Assembly: GCA_964448005.1 (NCBI GenBank)
Contig: CAYUUW010000001.1
Coordinates: 7,937 to 71,936, forward strand
Length of the DNA stretch: 64,000 nt
From: CAYUUW01 sp964448005
Lineage (GTDB): Bacteria; Patescibacteriota; Gracilibacteria; UM-FILTER-43-11
Direction of reading: 5' to 3'
Shown here: positions 50,116 through 57,836 of the stretch, in pieces
Layout of the letters: every line of letters starts with the position of its first letter
Position numbering within the stretch: position 1 is the stretch's first letter
The notes under the pieces: generated by a model
Told to the model about the DNA's origin: nothing
The model's input: only the letters and a program-made list of their open reading frames with translations
The model's database searches: none
Position numbers and translations under genes: made by a program

Positions 50116-51381
50116 ATGCATAGCCTCAAGACGCTCCCCAACGGACTCAAGGTCATTGTCACCCCCTTGCAGGGAACCCAATCGGTCACCGTGCTGTGCC
50201 TGGTGGGCGCCGGATCGCGCTACGAGACCAAAGAAATCAACGGAATTTCCCATTTTCTGGAGCACATGTTCTTCAAGGGCGCCAAGCGCTACAAGAACGC
50301 CGCCGAGGTTTCCCAGGCCATCGATGCGGTGGGTGGGGATTTCAATGCCTTCACAGGAAAAGAGTATGCCGGATATTATGTGAAGCTGGCCGCCGAGCAG
50401 AAGGAGGTGGCTTTCGATGTGATCGGTGACATGCTGCTGAATGCTACTTTCCTTCCGGAGGAGATCGAGAAGGAGCGGGGTGTGATTCTGGAGGAGTACA
50501 ACATGTACCAGGATACCCCCATGTACCAGGTGGGCTGGGATTTTGAGCGCCTGCTTTTCGGCGACCAGCCCATGGGCTGGGACCAGATCGGACAAAAGGA
50601 CATCATCAACAGCCTTTCCCGCCAGCAGTTCCAGGATTACAAGGATGCCCTGTACACCCCGGACAACACGGTGATCAGCGTGGCCGGCAATGTGACGGAG
50701 GCCGAAGTGGATGCCTTGGTTCAGAAGCATTTCCCTTTCGGCAATGAGCGATGCGGCCGGAATTTTCTGCCCTATGCGCCCACCCTCGGCTCGCAGAAAG
50801 TGATTCTGCAGAAGAAGAAGACCGAACAGGGGCACATTATCCTGGGCTTCCCGGGCTTGCCTGCCCGCCACCAGGACGAGTACGCCGAAAAGGTCCTGAG
50901 CGTGGTGCTGGGGGGCAACATGAGCTCGCGCATGTTCATGAATGTACGCGAGGCCAAAGGGCTTTCCTACAGCATCCGCACGGAAACCGACCACTACCAC
51001 GATGCCGGAGCCATCACCACAGCCGCCGGGGTGGACCTGAAGCGGGTGGATCTGGCCATCCAGGCCATTCTGGAGGAGTACCAGCGCATCCAGGAGGCTC
51101 CGGTGGAGGAGGCTGAGCTGGCCCGCGCCAAGAGCTTCATGAAAGGGAAGATGGCTTTGCGCCTGGAGGACAGCGAGGAGGTCGCCCATCTGATGGGCAA
51201 GCAGGCCCTTTTCTTCGACCGCATTCAAAGCACCGAGGAGGCCTTCGCCAAGATCGATGCGGTCACGGCCGAGGATGTGCTGCGCATATCCCGCCAGCTT
51301 TTTGTTCAGGATTCCCTTCGCTTGGCGCTGATTGGTCCTTTCGAGGACGAAGCCCATTTTGCTAAGCTCTTGAAATACTGA
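50116..51381 (+). CDS. M16 family zinc metallopeptidase
   Basis: 421 residues, one-chain processing-peptidase-like. The inverted zinc motif HFLEH (His46, Glu49, His50) is present, as is the distal Glu in KERGVILEEYNMYQD. The C-terminal half has the R/Y-containing substrate-binding segment GLSYSIRTETDHY. Bacterial M16 proteins degrade peptides or process signal-like peptides. It starts directly after a 180-bp interval that contains no clear gene. Confidence 0.93.
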   Translation: MHSLKTLPNGLKVIVTPLQGTQSVTVLCLVGAGSRYETKEINGISHFLEHMFFKGAKRYKNAAEVSQAIDAVGGDFNAFTGKEYAGYYVKLAAEQKEVAFDVIGDMLLNATFLPEEIEKERGVILEEYNMYQDTPMYQVGWDFERLLFGDQPMGWDQIGQKDIINSLSRQQFQDYKDALYTPDNTVISVAGNVTEAEVDALVQKHFPFGNERCGRNFLPYAPTLGSQKVILQKKKTEQGHIILGFPGLPARHQDEYAEKVLSVVLGGNMSSRMFMNVREAKGLSYSIRTETDHYHDAGAITTAAGVDLKRVDLAIQAILEEYQRIQEAPVEEAELARAKSFMKGKMALRLEDSEEVAHLMGKQALFFDRIQSTEEAFAKIDAVTAEDVLRISRQLFVQDSLRLALIGPFEDEAHFAKLLKY

Positions 51382-51402
51382 ACCGACTCCCATTTCCCTA
51401 AT

Positions 51403-51430
51403 CGTCATTCCGGACTTGATCCGGAATCCA
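51403..51430. repeat. CGTCATTCCGG palindromic repeat, copy 2
   Basis: CGTCATTCCGGACTTG followed by ATCCGGAATCCA, 22 bp after the M16 gene. Confidence 0.7.
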
Positions 51431-51505
51431 TTGGAATGGCTGTCTCTCAGGGGGTTGCTGCTCAGCGGCGAAGAGTCCCCTGAATTTTGCTAGAACAACC
51501 TCTGG

Positions 51506-52294
51506 CTAAACAATAATGGCAGCTAATTCTCGCCCTTGCTCAACAAGCTTTTTTACGTCATCGATATCAACTTTTTCTCTTGGGTGAGCACAATTATTTC
51601 CCACTCTAAAAAGATATTCCAATTGTCCTTTTTGAACATCTGTAATGAGGGAATTCTTTTTTAATGTGATAATCAAGTCTGAGGACTCCGCCTTTTTCTT
51701 ACTCGATGAGGAAAGAATCATTTTGATATTATTACTTTCAATAACTACGTGGAGATGACGTTCCAATGCAACACGAGCTATAGCTCCGGCTGCTCTTAAA
51801 ATTGGCTCATCTGTACTAGCCTTTAATAATGAGTTCGCTGTATCAAATTCATCAGAAACAACTGCAAAACTCAATTGTGAAACGATGGGTAGTTCTTTTG
51901 ATAGCACCTCGTCCTCAAGGGACTTTAAAAGAGCTTTAGCTTTAATAAAAAAACCTGCGAAATGACCAAAATACTCATCCCTTGATCGAGAAAAAGGATC
52001 GTTTCCCTCTCGATGTGGATTCAGGCCGATTTGGATGTATGTACCGATGTCAGCAAATGCTCTAGAGTTACGAACAATATGCTTGTAACAATCGTCAAAA
52101 TCAACAAGTCCTGAAAAATTATTACTAGCCAACAACTCTCTCGCCCCCCTATACCACCGCTGTCCCTTTATAGATAAATCTGGCTGGGACACATCCCCCT
52201 TGCTCATATTTTCAGCTAACATATAGACTTCATCTGCGAGTGAATCAAGCTCCTCAATTCTCTTTGTAAGCTGCTGAAGTTTTGATTTCTGCAT
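51506..52294 (-). CDS. HEPN-like domain protein
   Basis: 262 residues, AT-rich, helical. The C-terminal region (about 165-260) carries ILRAAGAIARVALERHLHVVIE and LFRVGNNCAHPREKVDIDDVKKLVEQGRELAAII, which resembles HEPN/DUF4145-type domains with an Rx6H motif (RVGNNCAH). HEPN proteins include RNases of defence and toxin systems. The N-terminal half is a predicted coiled region. No partner gene (such as a nucleotidyltransferase) is adjacent. Base composition differs from both neighbours. Confidence 0.65.
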   Translation of the reverse strand: MQKSKLQQLTKRIEELDSLADEVYMLAENMSKGDVSQPDLSIKGQRWYRGARELLASNNFSGLVDFDDCYKHIVRNSRAFADIGTYIQIGLNPHREGNDPFSRSRDEYFGHFAGFFIKAKALLKSLEDEVLSKELPIVSQLSFAVVSDEFDTANSLLKASTDEPILRAAGAIARVALERHLHVVIESNNIKMILSSSSKKKAESSDLIITLKKNSLITDVQKGQLEYLFRVGNNCAHPREKVDIDDVKKLVEQGRELAAIIV

Positions 52295-52458
52295 AATGAT
52301 TCATGAATTAATAAACACAGACAATATTATATAGCTTCGAGCTACAAAAAGACTAATGGAGTCCAAAATAAAAAAAGGGGGGAAAGAGAAATATGGCAGC
52401 GTCTTAGCTCAGTCGAGAAGCCCTGTACCTTGCATTCTCCTTCGGCGGAATGCGGGCC

Positions 52459-52600
52459 TGAATGGCAATTGGAGTTGGGATAAGGAGGAGGCTTTGTCGC
52501 TCAGACTCCGATGGCAATCGGAGGAAGAGCCTCTTTCTCCAATTTTCCCCAGCCTCCAGATTCTTCTCCCGACGCCTGTCCTGATCTGAATGACGGAGGC
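52459..52600. repeat. Dispersed 120-bp structured repeat, copy 2 (inverted)
   Basis: Inverted copy of 49165-49285; the central hairpin is ACTCCGATGG with CAATCGGAGG. It fills much of the gene-free interval 52295-52749, which also holds repeat copy 3 and the ndk promoter. Confidence 0.65.
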
Positions 52601-52625
52601 TTTTGCCCCTCCTCTTTGCCCTCAC

Positions 52626-52652
52626 TGGATTCCGGCTTTCGCCGGAATGACG
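52626..52652. repeat. CGTCATTCCGG palindromic repeat, copy 3 (inverted)
   Basis: TGGATTCCGGCTTTC followed by GCCGGAATGACG. Confidence 0.7.
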
Positions 52653-52680
52653 GTTGGAGGATGGATTATGGAAAATCAGG

Positions 52681-52709
52681 TTGAATAACTATTTTATTCG
52701 ATATATGAT
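52681..52709 (+). promoter_or_regulatory. ndk promoter
   Basis: TTGAAT (52681-52686), 17-bp spacer, TATGAT (52704-52709). The transcript start excludes the upstream in-frame ATG at 52654. Confidence 0.65.
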
Positions 52710-52749
52710 GCCGCCAACAAACGTATTTATTCCAATAATCCAAAAAAAT

Positions 52750-53214
52750 ATGGAACGCACCTTAGTCCTGATCAAGCCCGATGCCATCCAGCGTGGTCTG
52801 GTGGGCGAAGTGACCACTCGCCTGGAAAGGAAGGGGCTCAAGCTGGTGGGCAGCAAAATGATGCAGCTGAGGGAAGCTTTGGTGCTGGAACATTACGCTC
52901 ATATTGCCGCAAAGCCTTTCTTCGCAGGGGTCAAAAGCTTCATGCAGAGCACGCCGGTCATCGTGCAGTGCTGGGAGGGGGTTGAAGCAGTCGAAGCGGT
53001 TCGCATTATCGTAGGCATCACCAAGGCCCGCGCGGCCGATGCCGGCTCCATTCGGGGCGATCTGGCCATGAGCCTGCAGTGCAACGTGGTGCATGCCTCC
53101 GACACTCCTGAGAACGCCGAAAAGGAGATCGAACGCTTCTTCGCCGCCGAGGAGATCTTCTCCTACAGCAAGAGCGAGTACGAGCACGTCTATTCGGAGG
53201 ATGAGAGAGCCTAA
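52750..53214 (+). CDS. ndk: Nucleoside diphosphate kinase
   Basis: 154 residues. ERTLVLIKPDAIQRGLVGEV is the conserved start. The phosphohistidine is His115 in NVVHASDTPENAEKEI (usually NxxHGSD). The nucleotide-binding RGDLAM is kept. It transfers gamma-phosphate between NTPs and NDPs. One small departure from the family is HASD for HGSD. The rho-independent terminator at 53235-53302 ends the unit. Confidence 0.94.
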   Translation: MERTLVLIKPDAIQRGLVGEVTTRLERKGLKLVGSKMMQLREALVLEHYAHIAAKPFFAGVKSFMQSTPVIVQCWEGVEAVEAVRIIVGITKARAADAGSIRGDLAMSLQCNVVHASDTPENAEKEIERFFAAEEIFSYSKSEYEHVYSEDERA

Positions 53215-53234
53215 TTCTATCCTTGCCAATCCAG

Positions 53235-53302
53235 AGCCATGTACTATGCGGTGCGTTAAGCAGTCAGCTGACTGCGGTCAGCAGCATATTCCATGGCTTT
53301 TT
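53235..53302 (+). terminator. ndk terminator
   Basis: Outer stem AGCCATG (53235-53241) with CATGGCT (53292-53298), an inner perfect palindrome GCAGTCAGCTGACTGC (53260-53275), then TTTTT. This is a standard intrinsic terminator. Confidence 0.65.
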
Positions 53303-53349
53303 CCTAATGCTCGTAATCATCCTAAGAGTCTTAACGCTCCTAACAAATC

Positions 53350-56013
53350 CTATTCAGAGTACACCAAGGTCATTTTTAGGATTCCCAGCTTGTCCTGAGC
53401 GATTCCCACGCCTAGCTTTTGCCAGCGGCTTTCCGCTAGCGATGCGTTCTTGGCGATCTGATTCAGTCCGTCCTGGAAGCTGGCGTTTCCGGCCAGGTAG
53501 GTTCCCAGGGCTTCGCGGATGCCTGCTTCGCGCACTTTGCTGACCAGTGTTTCTCCGCTGGGATCGGTGAAGGCAAAGAAATCCTTCTCCGCCATGGATC
53601 GGCTCCATTCCTGGGCGGGGGCATTCAGGGCTTCGCTCAAAGTCAGCGGAACGGCGCGCTTGGCATTGAGCGCATCGGCCACCCTTTGGCGCAGGCCAGC
53701 GATGTCACTCAGGTCCACGGGCTCTTCGGAAAAAAGCTGCACGAAAAGATAGGTTCCGTCCGGATGCTTCTGGATGCCGAAGCCGGCTTGGGTCCAGGAG
53801 CCGCTCAGCAGGGTGGAGCGGTGCGAGGCGCTGCGCATCAGTCCCTCCTGGGCCGTTTCCATGGCCACATCCTTGGCCAAATTCTCCGCCACGGCGGGCT
53901 GCACGGCGAATTGGGCGCGCAGATCGTTCACGGTTTTCCCTTCCGGATCCCAATGGCCGAAGTAATTCCTTTCGGCCATGTCCTTGGCTTTGAGCTGGGC
54001 CATTTGGCTCAGATTATGGCTGAGCCTAAGAGGAGGCTGACCGTTTTTATTGCGGTCCTGGTTCACCAGAGCCAAAAAACGCTCCTGCAACGTGGCCAGA
54101 TCGCCGTCGAGCTCTGTCAAGGTCCTGGGCTGGTCGCCAGGTCCGGGCAAAAGGGGATAGACGCCGACAGGATAGAGGGGAATGTTCATGACCGCCAACC
54201 CTTCGGCATCGTTGATTTCGGCGAAATGGACCCCATTGCTTTTGGGTGTGAACGAAAAGCCTGCCAAGGCCGCCGCCGCTGGAATCACCTGCTGGCCCCT
54301 GCGGTNNNNNNNNNNTTCCAGCTCGAATTCCTGGACGCTTCCGCTGGGCAGGATCACCAAGGCTTTGGCCAGAATCTCGACCTGAGGATCGCCCTCGAAC
54401 TCAAGGGCTTGCCCGGACGAAAGGCTTTGCGGCAGGGAATGGGGCGTGAAGGCTTTGGGGTTCAGCAAGTAGGGGTGGCGCAGGGCGGCTACGATTGAGG
54501 CTTGCGCCGGACTGCTCCACACAAGGGTTTCTGTCGACCCGCTTCCTGCATCCGCCATTGCGCCCTGAACTTGAATGTCCATCGCCCCTTCCTTGAAGCC
54601 GGAAAGCCGGTCGTAGGGAGCGTGAAGGAAAGGGCTTCGCGTGATGAAGGAGCTTTGGGCCACTCCTTGCGCAAAGGAAACCTTGAAGGCGGAGTAGCCG
54701 CTCGCCTGCCAGCCTATGACCGTTTCGCCTTCTTCAATGTCGATCCGGAGGCCTTTGGGCGCTGGAAGCGAGGAGTCGGATTTTTGGCTGAGGCAGTCTT
54801 CCGGAAGGGCTTTTACAGGAAAAACCTGGCTGCCGCCCGATTCGCCTGGAATCAGGCCGAGCTGGAAGGCGCCTGCCCCCGGAAAGAAGAGCGTGGCTTC
54901 AAAGGACCCCTCTTCCACCATGGCTTGCCGCACGTGCTGCTTGCCTTCCGAATCGACCAAGAAAGCGCTCACCGCCTGGGTAGGCGCCAAGGTTTTCCCT
55001 TTGATCAATACCTGTTCCTTGCTGAGGTAAGTGGATTTTAGAGGCTCCTCCAAAACGATTCCTGAATAAGCGTTTGCAGGAATAGCCTCGGCTAAGGGCT
55101 GGCATTTGGCGGCAGGGTCCTCCATGGGCACCATGCTCACTTGGGCCACTCCTCGCGACAAAGGGGAGATGGCCTCGAAAGCGGCCTGGCTCAAATCCAG
55201 GATCCTGTCTTCGGCATACGGCCCCCGGTCATTCACCCGAACCTCCACGCTTTTTCCGCCTTCCAAATTCGTCACCTTCAGCCAGGTGCCGAAGGGAAGG
55301 CTGCGGTGGGCGGCGGTGAAGGCCGAAGAATCGAATCTTTCTCCGCTGGCGGTTCCCCGTCCGTCCAGATTCCGGCCGTAGTAGCTGGCCTCTCCCTGGG
55401 CATATCCTTTGGGCTTGGTGATGAGACGGTGCATCAGGTCAGCCATCTTTCCCCGATCGATCTGCTGGCCGGGATCAACCGCTTGGCCCTCATTGAAAAG
55501 CCCGAGTCGCTTGGCGGCCAGGAAATAGGGGGCGAACCAGGCGTCGGTGGGCACAGTCGGGTAAGGAGGCTGCGAGGGCTGGATAAGTTCAACAGAGTTG
55601 ACCTCCAAAATCACCTTGAGGATTTCGGCCAGGACCAGAGTATCGCCGGGGCGGAAAAGCCCGCTCTGGCCGTCGCCCTTCACGATTCCCAGGCTTTTGG
55701 CCTGGGCGACGTACTTGGCGTACCAGGTTCCTGCCAGCACATCGGGAAAAACCTCCTGTTCCTGGGTTTCCGGAACCGGGATCTGGGAGCCTTCCATGAT
55801 GATCTTCAGGCCTTCGGCCCGGTTCAAAAGCTGCTGGGGGCGAAAGGTCTGGTCGGCGTATCCTTCCACGATCCCGCGTTCCTGCAGCGTGCTGATGGCC
55901 GTGAAATAGGGGTCCTGAGGGCTTACGTCTGTGAAGGCCGTGCTGCTGGCGAAAGAAAGGGGCGCGGTAAAAGCGAGGGCGCACAGGGCCAGGGCAGGGA
56001 AGCGGGCTTTCAT
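53350..56013 (-). CDS. SLH-RlpA-CAP multidomain surface protein
   Basis: About 887 residues. Signal peptide (1-22), three SLH modules (about 25-200: FTDVSPQDPYFTAISTLQERGIV and two more), and an RlpA double-psi-barrel (about 205-300: GEASYYGRNLDGRGTASGERFD, FGTWLKVTNLEGGKSVEVRVNDRGPY) with its catalytic Asp. A beta-rich middle part with a ten-N gap follows. A CAP/SCP domain (about 640-770: LVNQDRNKNGQPPLRLSHNLSQMA, AERNYFGHWDPEGKT) and a degenerate second CAP-like domain come last. RlpA cleaves denuded glycan strands at septa; SLH anchors the protein. An exported wall-remodelling enzyme is likely. Confidence 0.87.
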   Translation of the reverse strand: MKARFPALALCALAFTAPLSFASSTAFTDVSPQDPYFTAISTLQERGIVEGYADQTFRPQQLLNRAEGLKIIMEGSQIPVPETQEQEVFPDVLAGTWYAKYVAQAKSLGIVKGDGQSGLFRPGDTLVLAEILKVILEVNSVELIQPSQPPYPTVPTDAWFAPYFLAAKRLGLFNEGQAVDPGQQIDRGKMADLMHRLITKPKGYAQGEASYYGRNLDGRGTASGERFDSSAFTAAHRSLPFGTWLKVTNLEGGKSVEVRVNDRGPYAEDRILDLSQAAFEAISPLSRGVAQVSMVPMEDPAAKCQPLAEAIPANAYSGIVLEEPLKSTYLSKEQVLIKGKTLAPTQAVSAFLVDSEGKQHVRQAMVEEGSFEATLFFPGAGAFQLGLIPGESGGSQVFPVKALPEDCLSQKSDSSLPAPKGLRIDIEEGETVIGWQASGYSAFKVSFAQGVAQSSFITRSPFLHAPYDRLSGFKEGAMDIQVQGAMADAGSGSTETLVWSSPAQASIVAALRHPYLLNPKAFTPHSLPQSLSSGQALEFEGDPQVEILAKALVILPSGSVQEFELEXXXXRRGQQVIPAAAALAGFSFTPKSNGVHFAEINDAEGLAVMNIPLYPVGVYPLLPGPGDQPRTLTELDGDLATLQERFLALVNQDRNKNGQPPLRLSHNLSQMAQLKAKDMAERNYFGHWDPEGKTVNDLRAQFAVQPAVAENLAKDVAMETAQEGLMRSASHRSTLLSGSWTQAGFGIQKHPDGTYLFVQLFSEEPVDLSDIAGLRQRVADALNAKRAVPLTLSEALNAPAQEWSRSMAEKDFFAFTDPSGETLVSKVREAGIREALGTYLAGNASFQDGLNQIAKNASLAESRWQKLGVGIAQDKLGILKMTLVYSE
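54306..54315. other. Assembly gap (10 N) in the SLH-RlpA-CAP gene
   Basis: Ten Ns between VQEFELE and RRGQQVIP; the frame appears preserved but missing length is unknown. Confidence 0.95.
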
Positions 56014-56115
56014 GGGGTCTGAAGGCTAAGGACTCCCCGGCATTATACCATACGCCACCTTCCTTTGATGGATTCGCAAGGCCTGAAGCCAGAAAAGAGG
56101 CTATTGCCTCTGCCC

Positions 56116-56144
56116 TTGGTTCCTGTGGGCAAAAGGGCTAGAAT
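56116..56144 (+). promoter_or_regulatory. Promoter of the 120-residue membrane gene
   Basis: TTGGTT (56116-56121), 17-bp spacer, TAGAAT (56139-56144), 26 bp before the ATG. Confidence 0.65.
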
Positions 56145-56170
56145 GCCCTTGTTTCCTAAAAAAACCGATC

Positions 56171-56533
56171 ATGTTCTTTTGGGCCTTGCTGGTGGCGGCG
56201 CTTGTGGGCTGGTCCTCGTGGGCTTTGGTGATCGACCGGCTGAGCCCCTTTCTTTCGCCGGAGTGGGCGCTGAGCCTTTTCTATGCCAGCTTTTTCGTCG
56301 CCCTGGCCTCTACTTTCTCTCTGATTTTCCACCTTGTCCAAAAAAAAGGCGAAACCGGCCCAGGCTCTTCGCGGTCCATGGCTTCCGCTTTGAGGCGGGG
56401 TATTTTGGCGGCTTTTTTGCTTTGCGTGGCCGCAGCCTTTCAGCGCCTGCGCGTGCTGACCTGGTGGAATGGGGGACTCCTTTTTTTGGTCGGACTGCTT
56501 GTGGAACTCTACTTTTCCGGGCGGGAAGGGTAG
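56171..56533 (+). CDS. Hypothetical four-helix membrane protein
   Basis: 120 residues with four hydrophobic segments (about 2-22, 30-57, 72-90, 95-114). No conserved motif recognised. It is similar in character to the small integral proteins seen in Patescibacteria draft genomes. Monocistronic, with a good promoter. The next unit is a toxin-antitoxin pair. Confidence 0.65.
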   Translation: MFFWALLVAALVGWSSWALVIDRLSPFLSPEWALSLFYASFFVALASTFSLIFHLVQKKGETGPGSSRSMASALRRGILAAFLLCVAAAFQRLRVLTWWNGGLLFLVGLLVELYFSGREG

Positions 56534-56565
56534 TCAAATGGTGAAGGGGGCCGAATGAGCCAGGC

Positions 56566-56602
56566 TTGATCTTGTTTCAAAAACGTACTAAAATAGGTAC
56601 GT
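56566..56602 (+). promoter_or_regulatory. Promoter and operator of the YefM/YoeB-type pair
   Basis: TTGATC (56566-56571), 17-bp spacer, TAAAAT (56589-56594). The dyad ACGTAC (56583-56588) / GTACGT (56597-56602) brackets the -10. YefM-YoeB complexes bind TGTACA-like palindromes, so autorepression is expected. Confidence 0.7.
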
Positions 56603-56620
56603 ACATTATTCAAGACATTT

Positions 56621-56911
56621 ATGACCACTATTACTGCTACAAAGGCGCGCAGCGATTGGTTTCAGCTGCTCAAGCAAACGGCATTAGGGGGCGAACCTCA
56701 GCGCATTTCCTCCAAAGAGGGCGGAGTTGTTTTGATGTCGGAAGACTATTACGAGAGCCTGATCGAGACCATGGAATTGCTTTCCATTCCAGGCTTCAAG
56801 GAAAGCCTCAAGGAAAGCCTCAAGGAAGCCGAAGAAGACATAAGGCAGGGTCGGACCTATTCTATGGAAGAAGTTTTCAAGGATGAAGTTTACAAGAAAA
56901 CTGAGGATTGA
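56621..56911 (+). CDS. Phd/YefM-type antitoxin
   Basis: 96 residues. TTITATKARSDWFQLLKQTALGGEPQRISSKEGGVVLMSEDYYESLIETMELL is a textbook YefM/Phd N-terminal half. The C-terminal part has a short tandem repeat (KESLKESLKEAEED) and an acidic tail for toxin binding. Its stop TGA overlaps the toxin ATG by one base. Confidence 0.9.
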   Translation: MTTITATKARSDWFQLLKQTALGGEPQRISSKEGGVVLMSEDYYESLIETMELLSIPGFKESLKESLKEAEEDIRQGRTYSMEEVFKDEVYKKTED

Positions 56912-57168
56912 TGGAAAAATTCAGGATAGAATTTACAAGGCCCGCCTTGAGGGATATGAGGCTTCTTTCGGCCAAATCCATAAAAAAACTCCAAAAGGTT
57001 CTTTTGGAAAAAGTAGCTGAGAATCCTTATTCTGGCAAAAAGCTCATTGCCGAAATGGAAGGCCAATATTCCTATCGGCTGAACCTTAAAGACCGCTTGC
57101 TTTATTGGATCGACCCGAATTCCAAAACTGTCTACGTGCATCGGGTGCGCACCCATTACGGAGAATGA
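56911..57168 (+). CDS. YoeB-like toxin
   Basis: 85 residues. FRIEFTRPALRDMRLLSAKSIKKLQKVLLEKVAENPYSGKKL and the ending YSYRLNLKDRLLYWIDPNSKTVYVHRVRTHYGE match the YoeB/Txe group of RelE-fold RNases; YoeB ends in RxHY with catalytic His and Tyr. It cleaves mRNA at the ribosomal A site. A start one codon earlier (TTG) is possible but less likely. Confidence 0.9.
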   Translation: MEKFRIEFTRPALRDMRLLSAKSIKKLQKVLLEKVAENPYSGKKLIAEMEGQYSYRLNLKDRLLYWIDPNSKTVYVHRVRTHYGE

Positions 57169-57594
57169 TCACGCGTTGCTATGGCGCTTTTTCATCTCCT
57201 TGAGCGATTCGCTGATCAGCTCCTCCAATATTTTTAGGTCCACATCGGCGAGCTTGTTGAGGTAAAGGCAAGAAACAGAAGTCTTGTGCTTGCCTAGCTT
57301 GGCCAGCAAATCTTCCTGCCCTTTGAATCCCGGCATGATGTAAACGGTCAAATTCGCTTTCCGAGGTGAGAATCCGGTCAGTGGCCAATCGCCTTCCTGT
57401 CGGCTCCGTTCGGATTTGTAGTGGAAGGATCCAAACCCGACAATGCTCGGGCCCCATAGTACGGCCTTTTCGCCGGTGATTTTTTCGAACAGTTCTAGCA
57501 GCCGAAAGGCATCCTCTTGCTTCTGCGCGGGTTCGATGGATTCCAGGAATTTTCGGACGGAGGCGGTGGTGGCTTGGGTTTTGGGTTCGGCCAT
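57169..57594 (-). CDS. DUF1801 family protein (copy 3)
   Basis: 141 residues from ATG 57594. TTASVRKFLESIEPAQKQEDAFRLLELFEKITGEKAVLWGPSIVGFGSFHYKSE is the DUF1801 subgroup with conserved WGPSIVGFG. The function is unknown. It converges with the YoeB toxin gene and the two stop codons touch. A short fragment similar to its first ten codons occurs at 62536-62573. Confidence 0.88.
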   Translation of the reverse strand: MAEPKTQATTASVRKFLESIEPAQKQEDAFRLLELFEKITGEKAVLWGPSIVGFGSFHYKSERSRQEGDWPLTGFSPRKANLTVYIMPGFKGQEDLLAKLGKHKTSVSCLYLNKLADVDLKILEELISESLKEMKKRHSNA

Positions 57595-57743
57595 GCTTGG
57601 GAATGAAGGAGTAAGGCCTGAAGTGACGAGCAAATTTTAGCACAAAGCTTAAGCCACAGCCTTTCCTGCCTCGTTAATGGGGATGGTTGAAAAGGGGCAT
57701 GGAAAATAGCAGCCTGCTGAAAGGCTGTTTTAAGTGAAATCCG

Positions 57744-57777
57744 GGCTCCGGCGTCGCGCATGCGCGACGCCGGAGCC
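57744..57777. terminator. Perfect 34-bp loopless palindrome
   Basis: Arms GGCTCCGGCGTCGCGCA and TGCGCGACGCCGGAGCC. It lies 59 bp downstream of the lipoprotein gene stop at 57837. Same class as 11820, 28038 and 44440. Confidence 0.7.
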
Positions 57778-57836
57778 GGTCTGAGTGGGCCATCAGAAGC
57801 CCAAATGGGCGCCGTTGGCGCATGATCCTTCAGTTT

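Noticed and set aside
49860..50189. Minus-strand frame with a hydrophobic stretch
   Set aside because: Overlaps the toxin gene by 74 bp and arises from short CCAATGG-type repeats; a small membrane peptide cannot be excluded but is not supported.
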